A DNA stretch of 64,000 nucleotides from Nocardia arthritidis NBRC 100137. Its GTDB lineage: Bacteria > Actinomycetota > Actinomycetes > Mycobacteriales > Mycobacteriaceae. Position 1 is the first letter of the stretch. Each line of letters begins with the position of its first letter. The translations under genes were made by a program, and so were the position numbers. The DNA is taken from assembly GCF_001612765.1 (NCBI RefSeq), contig NZ_BDBB01000048.1, forward strand, positions 1 through 64,000. Reading direction: 5' to 3'. Positions 24,801-33,118 of this stretch are shown here, piece by piece. The notes under the pieces are model-generated. The model saw nothing but the letters and a program-made list of their open reading frames with translations, ran no database searches and was not told where the DNA came from.

Positions 24801-26309
24801 GTGACATCCACCGACACCAAACCGGCCGATCGCGACACGGCACTGACGTCGGTCAATCCGGCGACAGGCGAGGTGATCGGCACGCACGTCATCGCCGACG
24901 ACGCCGCGGTGGCCGCCGCGGTGGCCAAGGCTCGCGCAGCGGCCGCCACCTGGGGCGCGCTGAGTTTCGACGAACGGCGCACGCATCTGCTGCGCTGGTC
25001 GAGCAAGCTGGTGCAGGACTCGGAGAAGTTTTGTGAGCTGATCCACGCCGAGAACGGCAAGCCGCTCGACGACGCCTTCCTGGAGCTGATGCTCGCGCTC
25101 GAGCACATCGCCTGGGCGGCCAAGAACGCCAAGAAGGTGCTCGGGCCCAAGAAGGTCTCCCCCGGCGCGCTGATGTCGAACTTCAGCGCCCGGCTCGAAC
25201 AGCGCCCGCTCGGCGTGGTCGGCGTGATCGGCCCGTGGAACTACCCGGTCTACACGCCGAACGGTTCCATCGCCTACGCGCTGGCCGCGGGTAACACCGT
25301 CGTGTTCAAGCCGAGCGAGTACTCCACCGGCATCGGCAACTTCCTCGCCGACGCGTTCGCCGCGGCCAACCCCGAACTGCCCGAGGGCGTCTTCATCACG
25401 ATCAACGGTTACGGCGCGACGGGCGCGGCGCTGGTCCGCTCGGAGGTCGACAAGATCGCGTTCACCGGCTCCACCGCCACCGGCAAGCGGATCATGGCCG
25501 CCGCCGCGGAGCGGCTCACCCCGGTGCTGCTGGAGTGCGGCGGCAAGGACGCGGTGATCGTCGCCGCCGACGCCGACATCAAGGCCGCTGCGGACGCGGT
25601 TGCCTGGGGCGCCACCGCCAACAGCGGCCAGACCTGCGCGGGCGTCGAGCGGGTCTACGTCGACCGCTCGGTGCGCGAGGAGTTCGTCGCCGAGGTCAAG
25701 CGCATCCTCACCGACATCAAGCCCGGCTCGGACGACAAGGCCGCCTATGGCCCGATGACCATGCCGAGCCAGATCGACATCGTGCGCCGCCACATCGAGG
25801 ACGCGTTGAAGAACGGCGGTACCGCGGTGCTCGGCGGGCCCGAGTCGGTCAAGGCGCCGTTCATCGAACCCGTCGTGCTGGTCGACGTGGACGAGAACTC
25901 CGAGGCGGTGGCCGAGGAGACCTTCGGCCCGACCATCACCATTCGCACAGTCGACGGCGTGGACGAGGCGGTCGAGCTGGCCAACAACTCCAAGTACGGC
26001 CTGTCCTCGGCGGTCTACTCGAAGAAGAACGGCCTGGACATCGCGCGCAGGCTGCGCGTGGGCGCCACCTCGGTGAACTCTGTGCTCGCCTTCGCCGCAA
26101 TCCCCGGCCTGCCCTTCGGCGGCGTCGGCGATTCCGGCATCGGCCGCATCCACGGCGAGCCGGGTCTGCGCGAGTTCACCCGCCCGCACTCGATCGCGGT
26201 GCAGCGCTTCACCGTTCCCGGAATGGCGCTGCTGAGCTACAGCCGCACCGACTCCACGATGAAGCTGCTGCGCAAGCTCGTTCCGTTCCTGCACGGGCGG
26301 CACAAGTAA
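24801..26309 (+). CDS. NAD(P)-dependent aldehyde dehydrogenase family protein
   Basis: 502 residues. Cofactor binding is shown by VIGPWNYPVYTPNG and AFTGSTATGKRI, the general base glutamate by LLECGGKDA and the nucleophile cysteine by ANSGQTCAGVERV; the later ETFGPTITI motif is intact. The closest subgroup is hard to fix: fatty-aldehyde or succinate-semialdehyde oxidation are both plausible. The C-terminus (MALLSYSRTDSTMKLL) is extended and basic, which could favour membrane contact. GTG 24801 starts 166 bp after the divergent SRAP start. Confidence 0.88.
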   Translation: MTSTDTKPADRDTALTSVNPATGEVIGTHVIADDAAVAAAVAKARAAAATWGALSFDERRTHLLRWSSKLVQDSEKFCELIHAENGKPLDDAFLELMLALEHIAWAAKNAKKVLGPKKVSPGALMSNFSARLEQRPLGVVGVIGPWNYPVYTPNGSIAYALAAGNTVVFKPSEYSTGIGNFLADAFAAANPELPEGVFITINGYGATGAALVRSEVDKIAFTGSTATGKRIMAAAAERLTPVLLECGGKDAVIVAADADIKAAADAVAWGATANSGQTCAGVERVYVDRSVREEFVAEVKRILTDIKPGSDDKAAYGPMTMPSQIDIVRRHIEDALKNGGTAVLGGPESVKAPFIEPVVLVDVDENSEAVAEETFGPTITIRTVDGVDEAVELANNSKYGLSSAVYSKKNGLDIARRLRVGATSVNSVLAFAAIPGLPFGGVGDSGIGRIHGEPGLREFTRPHSIAVQRFTVPGMALLSYSRTDSTMKLLRKLVPFLHGRHK

Positions 26310-26330
26310 GAATCCGACAGCCGGGGCCGG

Positions 26331-26363
26331 GGCCTGGTACTCGACGTCGTCGAGTACCAGGCC
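26331..26363 (+). terminator. Hairpin terminator after aldehyde dehydrogenase
   Basis: Arms 26331-26344 and 26350-26363 form a perfect 14-bp stem around a 5-nt loop, 22 bp after the stop. Confidence 0.8.
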
Positions 26364-26574
26364 CGTGCCATAGGTGGCATAGGTGGCGCCGGAGCAGTTC
26401 CCCGGAGAGCCCCCTGCGCACCGCTGACCGCGACGGCGAGCGTTATGAAAAAGTCGGTCGGGTAACGTCCGCGGCCCCGGGAACCGCGCAACCGCGGCAC
26501 TCGGTCAGCACCGCCACACCAGCCACATCCCGACCTCGAGAATCCCTTCTCGCACAACAACTTTGGATGAACAC

Positions 26575-26617
26575 CCGGTCGGAGCGCAAAGCGACCCGAG
26601 CATGCGCCGTCCGCGGC
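26575..26617 (-). repeat. Dispersed intergenic repeat, copy D0 (diverged)
   Basis: Reverse orientation and degenerate: CGGTCGGAGCGCAAAGCGAC followed by CCGAGCATGCGCCGTCCGCG. It matches the left module with several substitutions. Confidence 0.5.
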
Positions 26618-26669
26618 CTCACTCGCGCCCGAGTGGCCGCCATGTAGAGGCGAGTGACAGCCGAGCCGA

Positions 26670-26696
26670 CAACCAGCAACCAGCAACCAGCACCAG
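26670..26696 (+). repeat. CAACCAG tandem repeat, about four copies
   Basis: Three exact copies of CAACCAG followed by a shortened CACCAG, at 26670-26696. A slippage-prone 7-bp repeat between two dispersed-repeat copies. Confidence 0.75.
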
Positions 26697-26731
26697 TAAG
26701 GAAGTTCCTATACCGACGCGCCCAGCAAACC

Positions 26732-26850
26732 CCGACTCCCGGTTTCGAGCGAAGCGAGACCGAGCATGTTCCGTTCGCGCCGCAGGCGCTGGAAAACCAA
26801 CACAGCCACAAAGGGGCCGCGAACACCCAGCGCCGCAGGCGCTGGAAAAC
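26732..26850 (-). repeat. Dispersed intergenic repeat, copy D1 (most complete)
   Basis: Reverse orientation. GGTTTCGAGCGAAGCGAGAC at the left; the palindromic module CGCCGCAGGCGCTGGAAAA occurs twice (26778-26797 and 26830-26849) around CACAAAGGGGCCGCGAACAC. It is the most complete copy. Confidence 0.75.
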
Positions 26851-26872
26851 AACACCGTGTGATGATGGATGA

Positions 26873-28165
26873 GTGAACTTCTGGCCAGCGCCCCATGTCG
26901 AGGTCCCCGTACACGCGACCGTGACCCTGCCCGGATCGAAATCGATCACCAACCGGGCGCTCATCCTGGCCGCCCTGGCAGACGGCCCCTCCACGATCAC
27001 CGGCGCGCTGCGCAGCCGTGACACCAACCTGATGATCACCGCGCTGCGCGCGCTCGGCGCGGACATCGAGGGTGCGGGCGACACGGTGACCGTGACCCCG
27101 GCGCCCCTGGGGGGCGGCACGGTCGACTGCGGGCTCGCGGGCACGGTGATGCGCTTCCTGCCGCCGGTCGCCGCGCTGGCGTCGGGCGATGTCGCCTTCG
27201 ACGGTGACGAACAGGCCAGGATCCGTCCGCTGCGCACCATCCTGGACGCGCTGCGCGCGCTCGGCGCCGATGTCGACGGCGACACGCTGCCGTTCACGGT
27301 GCACGGCAAGGGCGCGCTGCGCGGCGGCACGGTGACGATCGACGCGTCCGGATCGTCGCAGTTCGTCTCCGGCCTGCTGCTGTCGGCCGCGCGCTTCGAC
27401 GAAGGCCTGGTGGTGCACCACGACGGCAAGCCGCTGCCGTCGATGCCGCACATCGAGATGACGGTGGAGATGCTGCGCCGCGCCGACGTGCGGGTGCAGG
27501 CGCCCGCGGACAGCTTCAAGGCGCAGACCTGGACCGTGGAACCGGGACCGATCCGCGCGGTGGACTGGGAGGTCGAGCCGGACCTGTCCAACGCCACCCC
27601 GTTCCTGGCCGCGGCCGCGGTCACGGGTGGGACGGTCAGCATCCCGCACTGGCCGCGGCTGACCACCCAGCCGGGTGACGTGATCCGCGAGATCCTCGTG
27701 CGGATGGGCGCCGAAGCGCGGATCTTCGACGGCGTGCTCACCGTGCACGGCCCCGACCGGCTGGCGGGCATCGACATCGACCTGCACGATGTGGGCGAGC
27801 TGACGCCCACCGTCGCCGCGCTGGCCGCGCTGGCCGATTCCCCGTCCGTGCTGCGCGGGATCTCCCATCTGCGCGGGCACGAAACCGACCGCCTGGCAGC
27901 GCTGTCCACCGAGATCAACCGCCTCGGCGGCAAGGTGACCGAGACCGAGGACGGGCTGGAGATCGTGCCCGCCGACCTGCACGGCGGCAAGTGGCACTCC
28001 TACGCCGATCACCGGATGGCCACGGCGGGCGCCATTCTCGGCCTCCGGGTGCCCGGCATCGAGATCGAGGACATCGGCACCACGGCCAAGACGCTGCCGA
28101 ACTTCGTCGCCCTCTGGGAACGCATGCTCGAACCCGCGCTATCCGACGAAGGAGCGGCGCACTGA
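26873..28165 (+). CDS. aroA: 3-phosphoshikimate 1-carboxyvinyltransferase (EPSP synthase)
   Basis: 430 residues. LPGSKSITNRALILAALADG is the conserved shikimate-3-phosphate site, GTVMRFLPPVAAL the second glycine-rich region, DGDEQARIRPLRTILDALR and SGSSQFVSGLLL the rest of the active site; the late motif SHLRGHETDRLAAL is intact. It makes EPSP from shikimate-3-phosphate and phosphoenolpyruvate in chorismate synthesis. GTG 26873; the stop overlaps the rsgA start. Confidence 0.95.
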   Translation: MNFWPAPHVEVPVHATVTLPGSKSITNRALILAALADGPSTITGALRSRDTNLMITALRALGADIEGAGDTVTVTPAPLGGGTVDCGLAGTVMRFLPPVAALASGDVAFDGDEQARIRPLRTILDALRALGADVDGDTLPFTVHGKGALRGGTVTIDASGSSQFVSGLLLSAARFDEGLVVHHDGKPLPSMPHIEMTVEMLRRADVRVQAPADSFKAQTWTVEPGPIRAVDWEVEPDLSNATPFLAAAAVTGGTVSIPHWPRLTTQPGDVIREILVRMGAEARIFDGVLTVHGPDRLAGIDIDLHDVGELTPTVAALAALADSPSVLRGISHLRGHETDRLAALSTEINRLGGKVTETEDGLEIVPADLHGGKWHSYADHRMATAGAILGLRVPGIEIEDIGTTAKTLPNFVALWERMLEPALSDEGAAH

Positions 28166-29163
28166 GCGGGGGACGGCGCTCCGCGGCCAGCTACGACGAA
28201 TCCGATGTCCGGGTTCGTCCAGGGCGGAGTTCCCGTCCCCGCACCAAGACCCGGCCGCAGCACAACGACGCCGAGCCGGCCATGGTGGTCTCGGTCGACC
28301 GGGGGCGCTGGGGGTGTGTCCTCGGCGGCGATCCGGAGCGCCGCATCGTCGCGATGCGGGCCCGGGAACTGGGTCGCACCCCGATCGTGGTCGGCGACCA
28401 GGTGGACGTGGTCGGAGATCTGTCCGGGCGACCGGACAGCCTCGCCCGCATCGTCCGGGTCGCCGACCGGCGAACGGTGTTGCGCCGCACCGCCGACGAC
28501 ACCGATCCGTACGAGCGACTCGTGGTCGGCAACGCGGAGCGGCTGTTCATCGTGGTCGCGCTCGCCGACCCGCCCCCTCGCACCGGTTTCGTGGAACGGG
28601 CGATGGTCGCCGCGTACGCCGGTGGGCTACAACCGGTTCTGTGCCTGACCAAGCACGATCTGGCCGCCGATTCCGAATTCGCCGCCGCCTTCGACGATCT
28701 CGATCTCACCATCGTCTACGGCGGCATCGACGATCCGCTCGAGCCGGTCCTGGAACTGCTCACCGACCACCTCACCGCGCTGATCGGCCACTCCGGCGTC
28801 GGCAAGTCCACGCTGGTCAATCGCCTTGTGCCGGATGCGGAACGGGCCGTGGGCGTGGTGTCGGGGGTGGGCAAGGGCAAGCACACATCCACCCAGTCGG
28901 TCGCGCTCCCGTTGCCGGATGGCGGCTGGGTCATCGACACACCCGGGGTGCGATCGTTCGGTCTGGCCCACATCACCCCGGACGACGTGATCGCCGCCTT
29001 CACCGATCTCGCCGGAGCCATCGAGGACTGCCCGCGCGGCTGCACCCATCTCGGCCCGCCCGCCGACCCGGAATGCGCGCTGGACGAGCTTCCCGGCAAG
29101 GAACGCCGGGTGGCCGCCATCCGCCTCCTGCTCGTCGCCCTGACCTCCAACGACCCCTGGTAA
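28162..29163 (+). CDS. rsgA: Ribosome small-subunit GTPase RsgA, probably CTG-initiated
   Basis: 333 residues counted from CTG 28162, which overlaps the aroA stop (CTGA) and has GGAG seven bases upstream. The next ATG lies about 40 residues in and would cut into the conserved YDESDVRVRPG start known from mycobacteria. The GTPase is circularly permuted: G4 LCLTKHDL precedes G1 GHSGVGKSTLVN and G3 DTPGVRSFG; the zinc knuckle is EDCPRGCTHLGPPADPECAL. It acts in late 30S maturation. Confidence 0.9.
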   Translation: MSGGRRSAASYDESDVRVRPGRSSRPRTKTRPQHNDAEPAMVVSVDRGRWGCVLGGDPERRIVAMRARELGRTPIVVGDQVDVVGDLSGRPDSLARIVRVADRRTVLRRTADDTDPYERLVVGNAERLFIVVALADPPPRTGFVERAMVAAYAGGLQPVLCLTKHDLAADSEFAAAFDDLDLTIVYGGIDDPLEPVLELLTDHLTALIGHSGVGKSTLVNRLVPDAERAVGVVSGVGKGKHTSTQSVALPLPDGGWVIDTPGVRSFGLAHITPDDVIAAFTDLAGAIEDCPRGCTHLGPPADPECALDELPGKERRVAAIRLLLVALTSNDPW

Positions 29164-29168
29164 GCGGG

Positions 29169-29546
29169 TCAGTGCCCGTCCGGCTGTCCGGGCGCGAACG
29201 GCCACTCTTCGAACCACACACAGCGGCCACCCTGGTCGAAGCGCAGGATCCACAGGTCTCGCCATCGCGCGGGGGTGTCCCGCGCGTATTCCACCTCCAC
29301 CCGGACCACCGCGGTGTCCCCGTCCACCGCGACGATGCTCGATCGCAGGACGAACTGCTCGTCGGGCCCGTCTCGGCCGCCTTCCCAGAAGTCGGCGAGC
29401 GCGTCGAGACCGGTCAGCGGCTGCGCCCACGGCGAGACGAGGTATCCGGCGTCCGCGGCGAACAGGTCGGCGAGTTGTTCTGTGCCCGCCGACCGCCAGG
29501 CTCGCTCATATCCGGCAACCCATGCTTCGACAGCTGCGCGGTCCAC
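29169..29546 (-). CDS. NTF2/SnoaL-like small protein
   Basis: 125 residues of the NTF2-like cone fold: AVEAWVAGYERAWRSAGTEQ, LADLFAADAGYLVSPWAQPL, LDALADFWEGG and WRDLWILRFDQGGRCVWFEE. Such proteins include ketosteroid isomerases and many uncharacterised binding proteins. GTG 29546; convergent with rsgA, 5 bp apart. Confidence 0.8.
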   Translation of the reverse strand: MDRAAVEAWVAGYERAWRSAGTEQLADLFAADAGYLVSPWAQPLTGLDALADFWEGGRDGPDEQFVLRSSIVAVDGDTAVVRVEVEYARDTPARWRDLWILRFDQGGRCVWFEEWPFAPGQPDGH

Positions 29547-29696
29547 GCCAGGAAGATACGCCGACGCGCCCGGCTGTTGCGGCGCGTTCGGCTTCCCACT
29601 CGCGTGTCGTGATGCACCGGCGGACCAGCCGTCCGTGCGGTCGCGCCCGGTCGGTGCTGCCGAAACCGTCCGATCCGTACGGACCCCACGACACGG

Positions 29697-29729
29697 CGAA
29701 GGCGCCCGAGGAGACCTCGGGCGCCTTCG
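29697..29729. terminator. Bidirectional hairpin after secA1
   Basis: A perfect 15-bp stem (29697-29711 with 29715-29729) around a 3-nt loop, starting 12 bp beyond the secA1 stop. The GTTTT on its right side favours plus-strand termination, but it can also serve secA1. Confidence 0.75.
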
Positions 29730-29741
29730 GTTTTCAGCGGT

Positions 29742-32606
29742 TCAGTGGCGGCGGCGGGACTTCGGGCCGCGTCGGCCCTTCGCGTCCGCGCGAGCCGCCT
29801 CGCGGCGCTCACGGCGGGTGGGCTGCGGGGAACCGTCCGCGCCGTATTCCTCGGCGTCGCTGTGCACCGCGGCCCGGCCACCCTCGTCGGGGCCGGAGTA
29901 GCTGAAACCGCGCTGGGCGGTCTCATCGATGCCCCGGGCCCGCAGGGCCGCGGGCGCGGCGTGCCCGTTGGCGACCCGAGCCTCCTCGGTGGGCAAGGCG
30001 GGCGGGGCGGGCGGCGCTCCGACCGGCGAACGCAGGCCCGGGCCGACGGCGACGCCTTCCGGCTGCGGCTGCTGCACCTCGACCTGCAGGTTGAACAGGA
30101 AGCCGACCGACTCCTCCTTGAGGCCGTCGAGCATCGCGGTGAACATGTCGAAGCCCTCGCGCTGGTACTCCACCAGCGGGTCGCGCTGCGCCATCGCGCG
30201 CAGCCCGATGCCCTCCTTGAGGTAGTCCATCTCGTAGAGGTGCTCGCGCCACTTGCGGTCGAGCACCGACAGCAGCACCTGCCGTTCCAGGTTGCGCATG
30301 CTGCCCTCGCCTGCCAGGCCGTCGATCTCGGCCTCGCGGCGCTCGTACGCGTCGTGCGCGTCGTCCAGCAGCGCTTCGAGCAGCTCCTCGCGGGTCAGCT
30401 CGCCCGCCTCGCCGACCTCGGTCTCGCCGGTCAGGTCCCGGTAGTCCAGGCTCACCGGGTACAGCGTCTTCAGCGCCGTCCACAGTTTGTCCAGATCCCA
30501 GTCCTCGACGTAGCCATCGGCGGTGGCGCCGTCCACGTAGGCGGTGATCACGTCGGTGATCATGCTCTGGACCTGGCCCTCCATGTCCTCGCCGCGCAGG
30601 ATCCGGTTGCGCTCGCCGTAGATGATGGTGCGCTGCTGGTTCATCACCTCGTCGTACTTGAGGACGTTCTTGCGGATCTCGAAGTTCTGCTGCTCGACCT
30701 GCGTCTGCGCGCTCTTGATGGCCTTGGACACCATCTTCGCCTCGATCGGCACGTCGTCGGGCAGGTTCAGCCGCGTCATGATCGCTTCCAGCGCGGCGCC
30801 GTTGAACCGGCGCATCAGCTCGTCGCCCAGCGACAGGTAGAAGCGGGACTCGCCCGGGTCGCCCTGACGACCGGAGCGGCCGCGCAGCTGGTTGTCGATG
30901 CGGCGTGACTCGTGCCGCTCGGTGCCGAGCACGTAGAGCCCGCCCGCGTCGCGCACCGCGTCGGCGTCCTCGGCGGTCTGGGCCTTGACCTGGTCCAGAG
31001 TGGGCAGCCAGGCGCGCTCGTACTCCTCCGGCGTCTCGACCGGGTCGAAGCCCTGCTTGCGCAGCAGGATGTCGGCGATGATGTCCGGGTTGCCGCCGAG
31101 CACGATGTCGGTACCACGGCCTGCCATGTTCGTCGCGACGGTCACCGCGCCCGGCCTGCCGGCCTCGGCGATGATCTCGGCTTCCTTCTCGTGGAACTTC
31201 GCGTTCAGTACGTTGTGCGGGATGCCGCGCTTGGTGAACTGCTTGGACAGGTACTCCGAGCGCTCGACACTGGTGGTGCCGATCAGCACCGGCTGGCCGT
31301 TCTCGTGCCGCTCGGTGACGTCGTCGACCACGGCGGAGAACTTGGCCTCCTCCGTCTTGTAGATCAGGTCGGACTGGTCGGCGCGGACCATCGGCTTGTT
31401 GGTCGGGATGGGGACCACGCCGAGGTTGTAGATCTGATGCAGCTCGGCGGCCTCGGTCTCGGCCGTGCCGGTCATGCCGGAGAGCTTGTCGTAGAGGCGG
31501 AAGTAGTTCTGCAGCGTGATCGTGGCCAGGGTCTGGTTCTCCGGCTGGATCTCCACCCCTTCCTTGGCCTCGATCGCCTGGTGCATGCCCTCGTTGTAGC
31601 GGCGCCCGACCAGGATGCGGCCGGTGAACTCGTCGACGATGATCACCTCGCCGTCGCGGACGATGTAGTCCTTGTCGCGGGTGTAGAGCTCCTTGGCCTT
31701 GATGGCGTTGTTCAGGTAGCTCACCAGCGGCGAGTTGGCGGCCTCGTAGAGGTTGTCGATGCCGAGCTGGTCCTCGACGAACTCGACGCCCGCCTCGTGC
31801 ACGCCGATCGTGCGCTTCTTGATGTCGACCTCGTAGTGCAGGTCCTTCTTCAGCAGCGGCGCGATGCGCGCGAACTCGGCGTACCACTTCGAGGAGGCGT
31901 CGGCCGGACCGGAGATGATCAGCGGGGTGCGCGCCTCGTCGATGAGGATGGAGTCGACCTCGTCGACGATGGCGAAGTTGTGCCCGCGCTGCACCAGGTC
32001 GTCCAGCGAGTGCGTCATGTTGTCGCGCAAGTAGTCGAAGCCGAACTCGTTGTTCGTGCCGTAGGTGATGTCGGCGCCGTAGGCCACCCGCCGCTGCGCG
32101 GGGCTCATGCCGGACAGGATCACGCCCACCTCGAGGCCGAGGAAGCGGTGCACGCGGCCCATCCACTCGGAGTCGCGCTTGGCCAGGTAGTCGTTGGTGG
32201 TGACAACGTGCACACCATCACCGCTGATCGCGTTGAGATAGGCGGGCAGCACCGAGGTGAGGGTCTTGCCCTCACCGGTCTTCATCTCGGCGATATTGCC
32301 CGTATGCAGCGCGGCGCCGCCCATGATCTGCACCTTGTAGTGCTTCTGGTTGAGCACCCGCCAGGACGCCTCACGCGCGACCGCGAACGCCTCGGCCATC
32401 AGCTGGCCGAGCGGATCGGTCTCGCCTTCCTCGGCCATCTCGGCGTAGCGCTCGCGGAACTCGTCCGTTTTCGCCCGTAGCTCCGCGTCGCTGAGGTCTT
32501 CGTAGTCCGGTTCGAGGGCGAGGACCTGGTCGGCGAAATGCGCGAGCCGCTTGACCATGCGACCCTCACCAATCCGTAGCAACCTCGTCAGTGTCAGCGC
32601 AGGCAC
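29742..32606 (-). CDS. secA: Preprotein translocase ATPase SecA (SecA1)
   Basis: 954 residues. Walker A is AEMKTGEGKTLTSVLPAYLN, the DEAD-like box IVDEVDSILIDEARTPL; TNMAGRGTDIVLGGN and RGRSGRQGDPGESRF are the second-domain motifs, and the helical wing/scaffold regions are intact. The C-terminus is low-complexity and basic (RRERREAARADAKG) and lacks the zinc-binding cysteines of some SecA proteins, as in mycobacteria. It drives the Sec translocase. GTG 32606 (VPALTLTRLLRIGEGRMVK) aligns with the known SecA1 N-terminus. Confidence 0.95.
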   Translation of the reverse strand: MPALTLTRLLRIGEGRMVKRLAHFADQVLALEPDYEDLSDAELRAKTDEFRERYAEMAEEGETDPLGQLMAEAFAVAREASWRVLNQKHYKVQIMGGAALHTGNIAEMKTGEGKTLTSVLPAYLNAISGDGVHVVTTNDYLAKRDSEWMGRVHRFLGLEVGVILSGMSPAQRRVAYGADITYGTNNEFGFDYLRDNMTHSLDDLVQRGHNFAIVDEVDSILIDEARTPLIISGPADASSKWYAEFARIAPLLKKDLHYEVDIKKRTIGVHEAGVEFVEDQLGIDNLYEAANSPLVSYLNNAIKAKELYTRDKDYIVRDGEVIIVDEFTGRILVGRRYNEGMHQAIEAKEGVEIQPENQTLATITLQNYFRLYDKLSGMTGTAETEAAELHQIYNLGVVPIPTNKPMVRADQSDLIYKTEEAKFSAVVDDVTERHENGQPVLIGTTSVERSEYLSKQFTKRGIPHNVLNAKFHEKEAEIIAEAGRPGAVTVATNMAGRGTDIVLGGNPDIIADILLRKQGFDPVETPEEYERAWLPTLDQVKAQTAEDADAVRDAGGLYVLGTERHESRRIDNQLRGRSGRQGDPGESRFYLSLGDELMRRFNGAALEAIMTRLNLPDDVPIEAKMVSKAIKSAQTQVEQQNFEIRKNVLKYDEVMNQQRTIIYGERNRILRGEDMEGQVQSMITDVITAYVDGATADGYVEDWDLDKLWTALKTLYPVSLDYRDLTGETEVGEAGELTREELLEALLDDAHDAYERREAEIDGLAGEGSMRNLERQVLLSVLDRKWREHLYEMDYLKEGIGLRAMAQRDPLVEYQREGFDMFTAMLDGLKEESVGFLFNLQVEVQQPQPEGVAVGPGLRSPVGAPPAPPALPTEEARVANGHAAPAALRARGIDETAQRGFSYSGPDEGGRAAVHSDAEEYGADGSPQPTRRERREAARADAKGRRGPKSRRRH

Positions 32607-33118
32607 GGGTCTCGTCAGTCCTCTGGTCGGTGTGTCAAATCGTGTCGTCGGCCCCCGGGCCGGTGCGGGCCCACGCGGTTGCGCGGAATCCGCTGCATGT
32701 TTCATGGTAATGCTCTGTCCGATGTGCAGCGCCTGCGGCGCTGCGTGTTCGCACCCCCTTCGTGTTCGCTGCCCATGCTAGGTCTCGCCGCGCTCGAAAC
32801 CGGTGGGCCGATGTGGGCGGGTGATGTGGTTCTCATGCGACCTCGGTGTGCGCGGCACGGTGGAGGAGGTGAACGGCATCGTTCGCGACTTCGTCGTCAT
32901 GTGTGCGACAACCGACGGGCAGTTTCGACCGTGCGACCCGGTGCGAACTGTGATCGGATCGAGGCACCGAGGGCGAGTGGGCGGCGTGCCACCGAATCCA
33001 GGGGTGCGGGAATAGGGTGTAGGAGATTCATCGGAAATGCCGCAACAGCCGGGGTAACGGGCGCTGCGGCAGCACAATGAAGCGGGGGACGGTATCGGCA
33101 AAAGGAGTACCGGGCAGC
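32607..33118. other. 512-bp divergent region between secA1 and the WS/DGAT gene
   Basis: It contains dispersed-repeat copy E (32727-32808). No coding frame or RNA is recognised. The two divergent promoters must lie here but no clear hexamers were found. Confidence 0.5.
32727..32808 (+). repeat. Dispersed intergenic repeat, copy E
   Basis: Forward orientation. AGCGCCTGCGGCGCT is a perfect 6-bp palindrome with 3-nt loop, followed by CGTGTTCGC and GGTCTCGCCGCGCTCGAAAC. Confidence 0.7.

Larger units (their letters stand above)
26310..26872. other. 563-bp intergenic region rich in repeats
   Basis: It holds the terminator of the preceding gene, two copies of the dispersed repeat (26575-26617 and 26732-26850) and a 7-bp tandem repeat at 26670-26696. 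No coding frame here has a ribosome site or family match. The aroA promoter must lie in its last part. Confidence 0.6.

Noticed and set aside
26563..26862. Open frames of about 70-100 codons through the repeat region before aroA
   Set aside because: They translate the dispersed repeats (FERSETEH-type peptide) and lack ribosome sites.
30912..32480. 522-residue open frame on the plus strand inside secA1
   Set aside because: Antisense to a fully conserved secA1; composition is that of a shadow frame.
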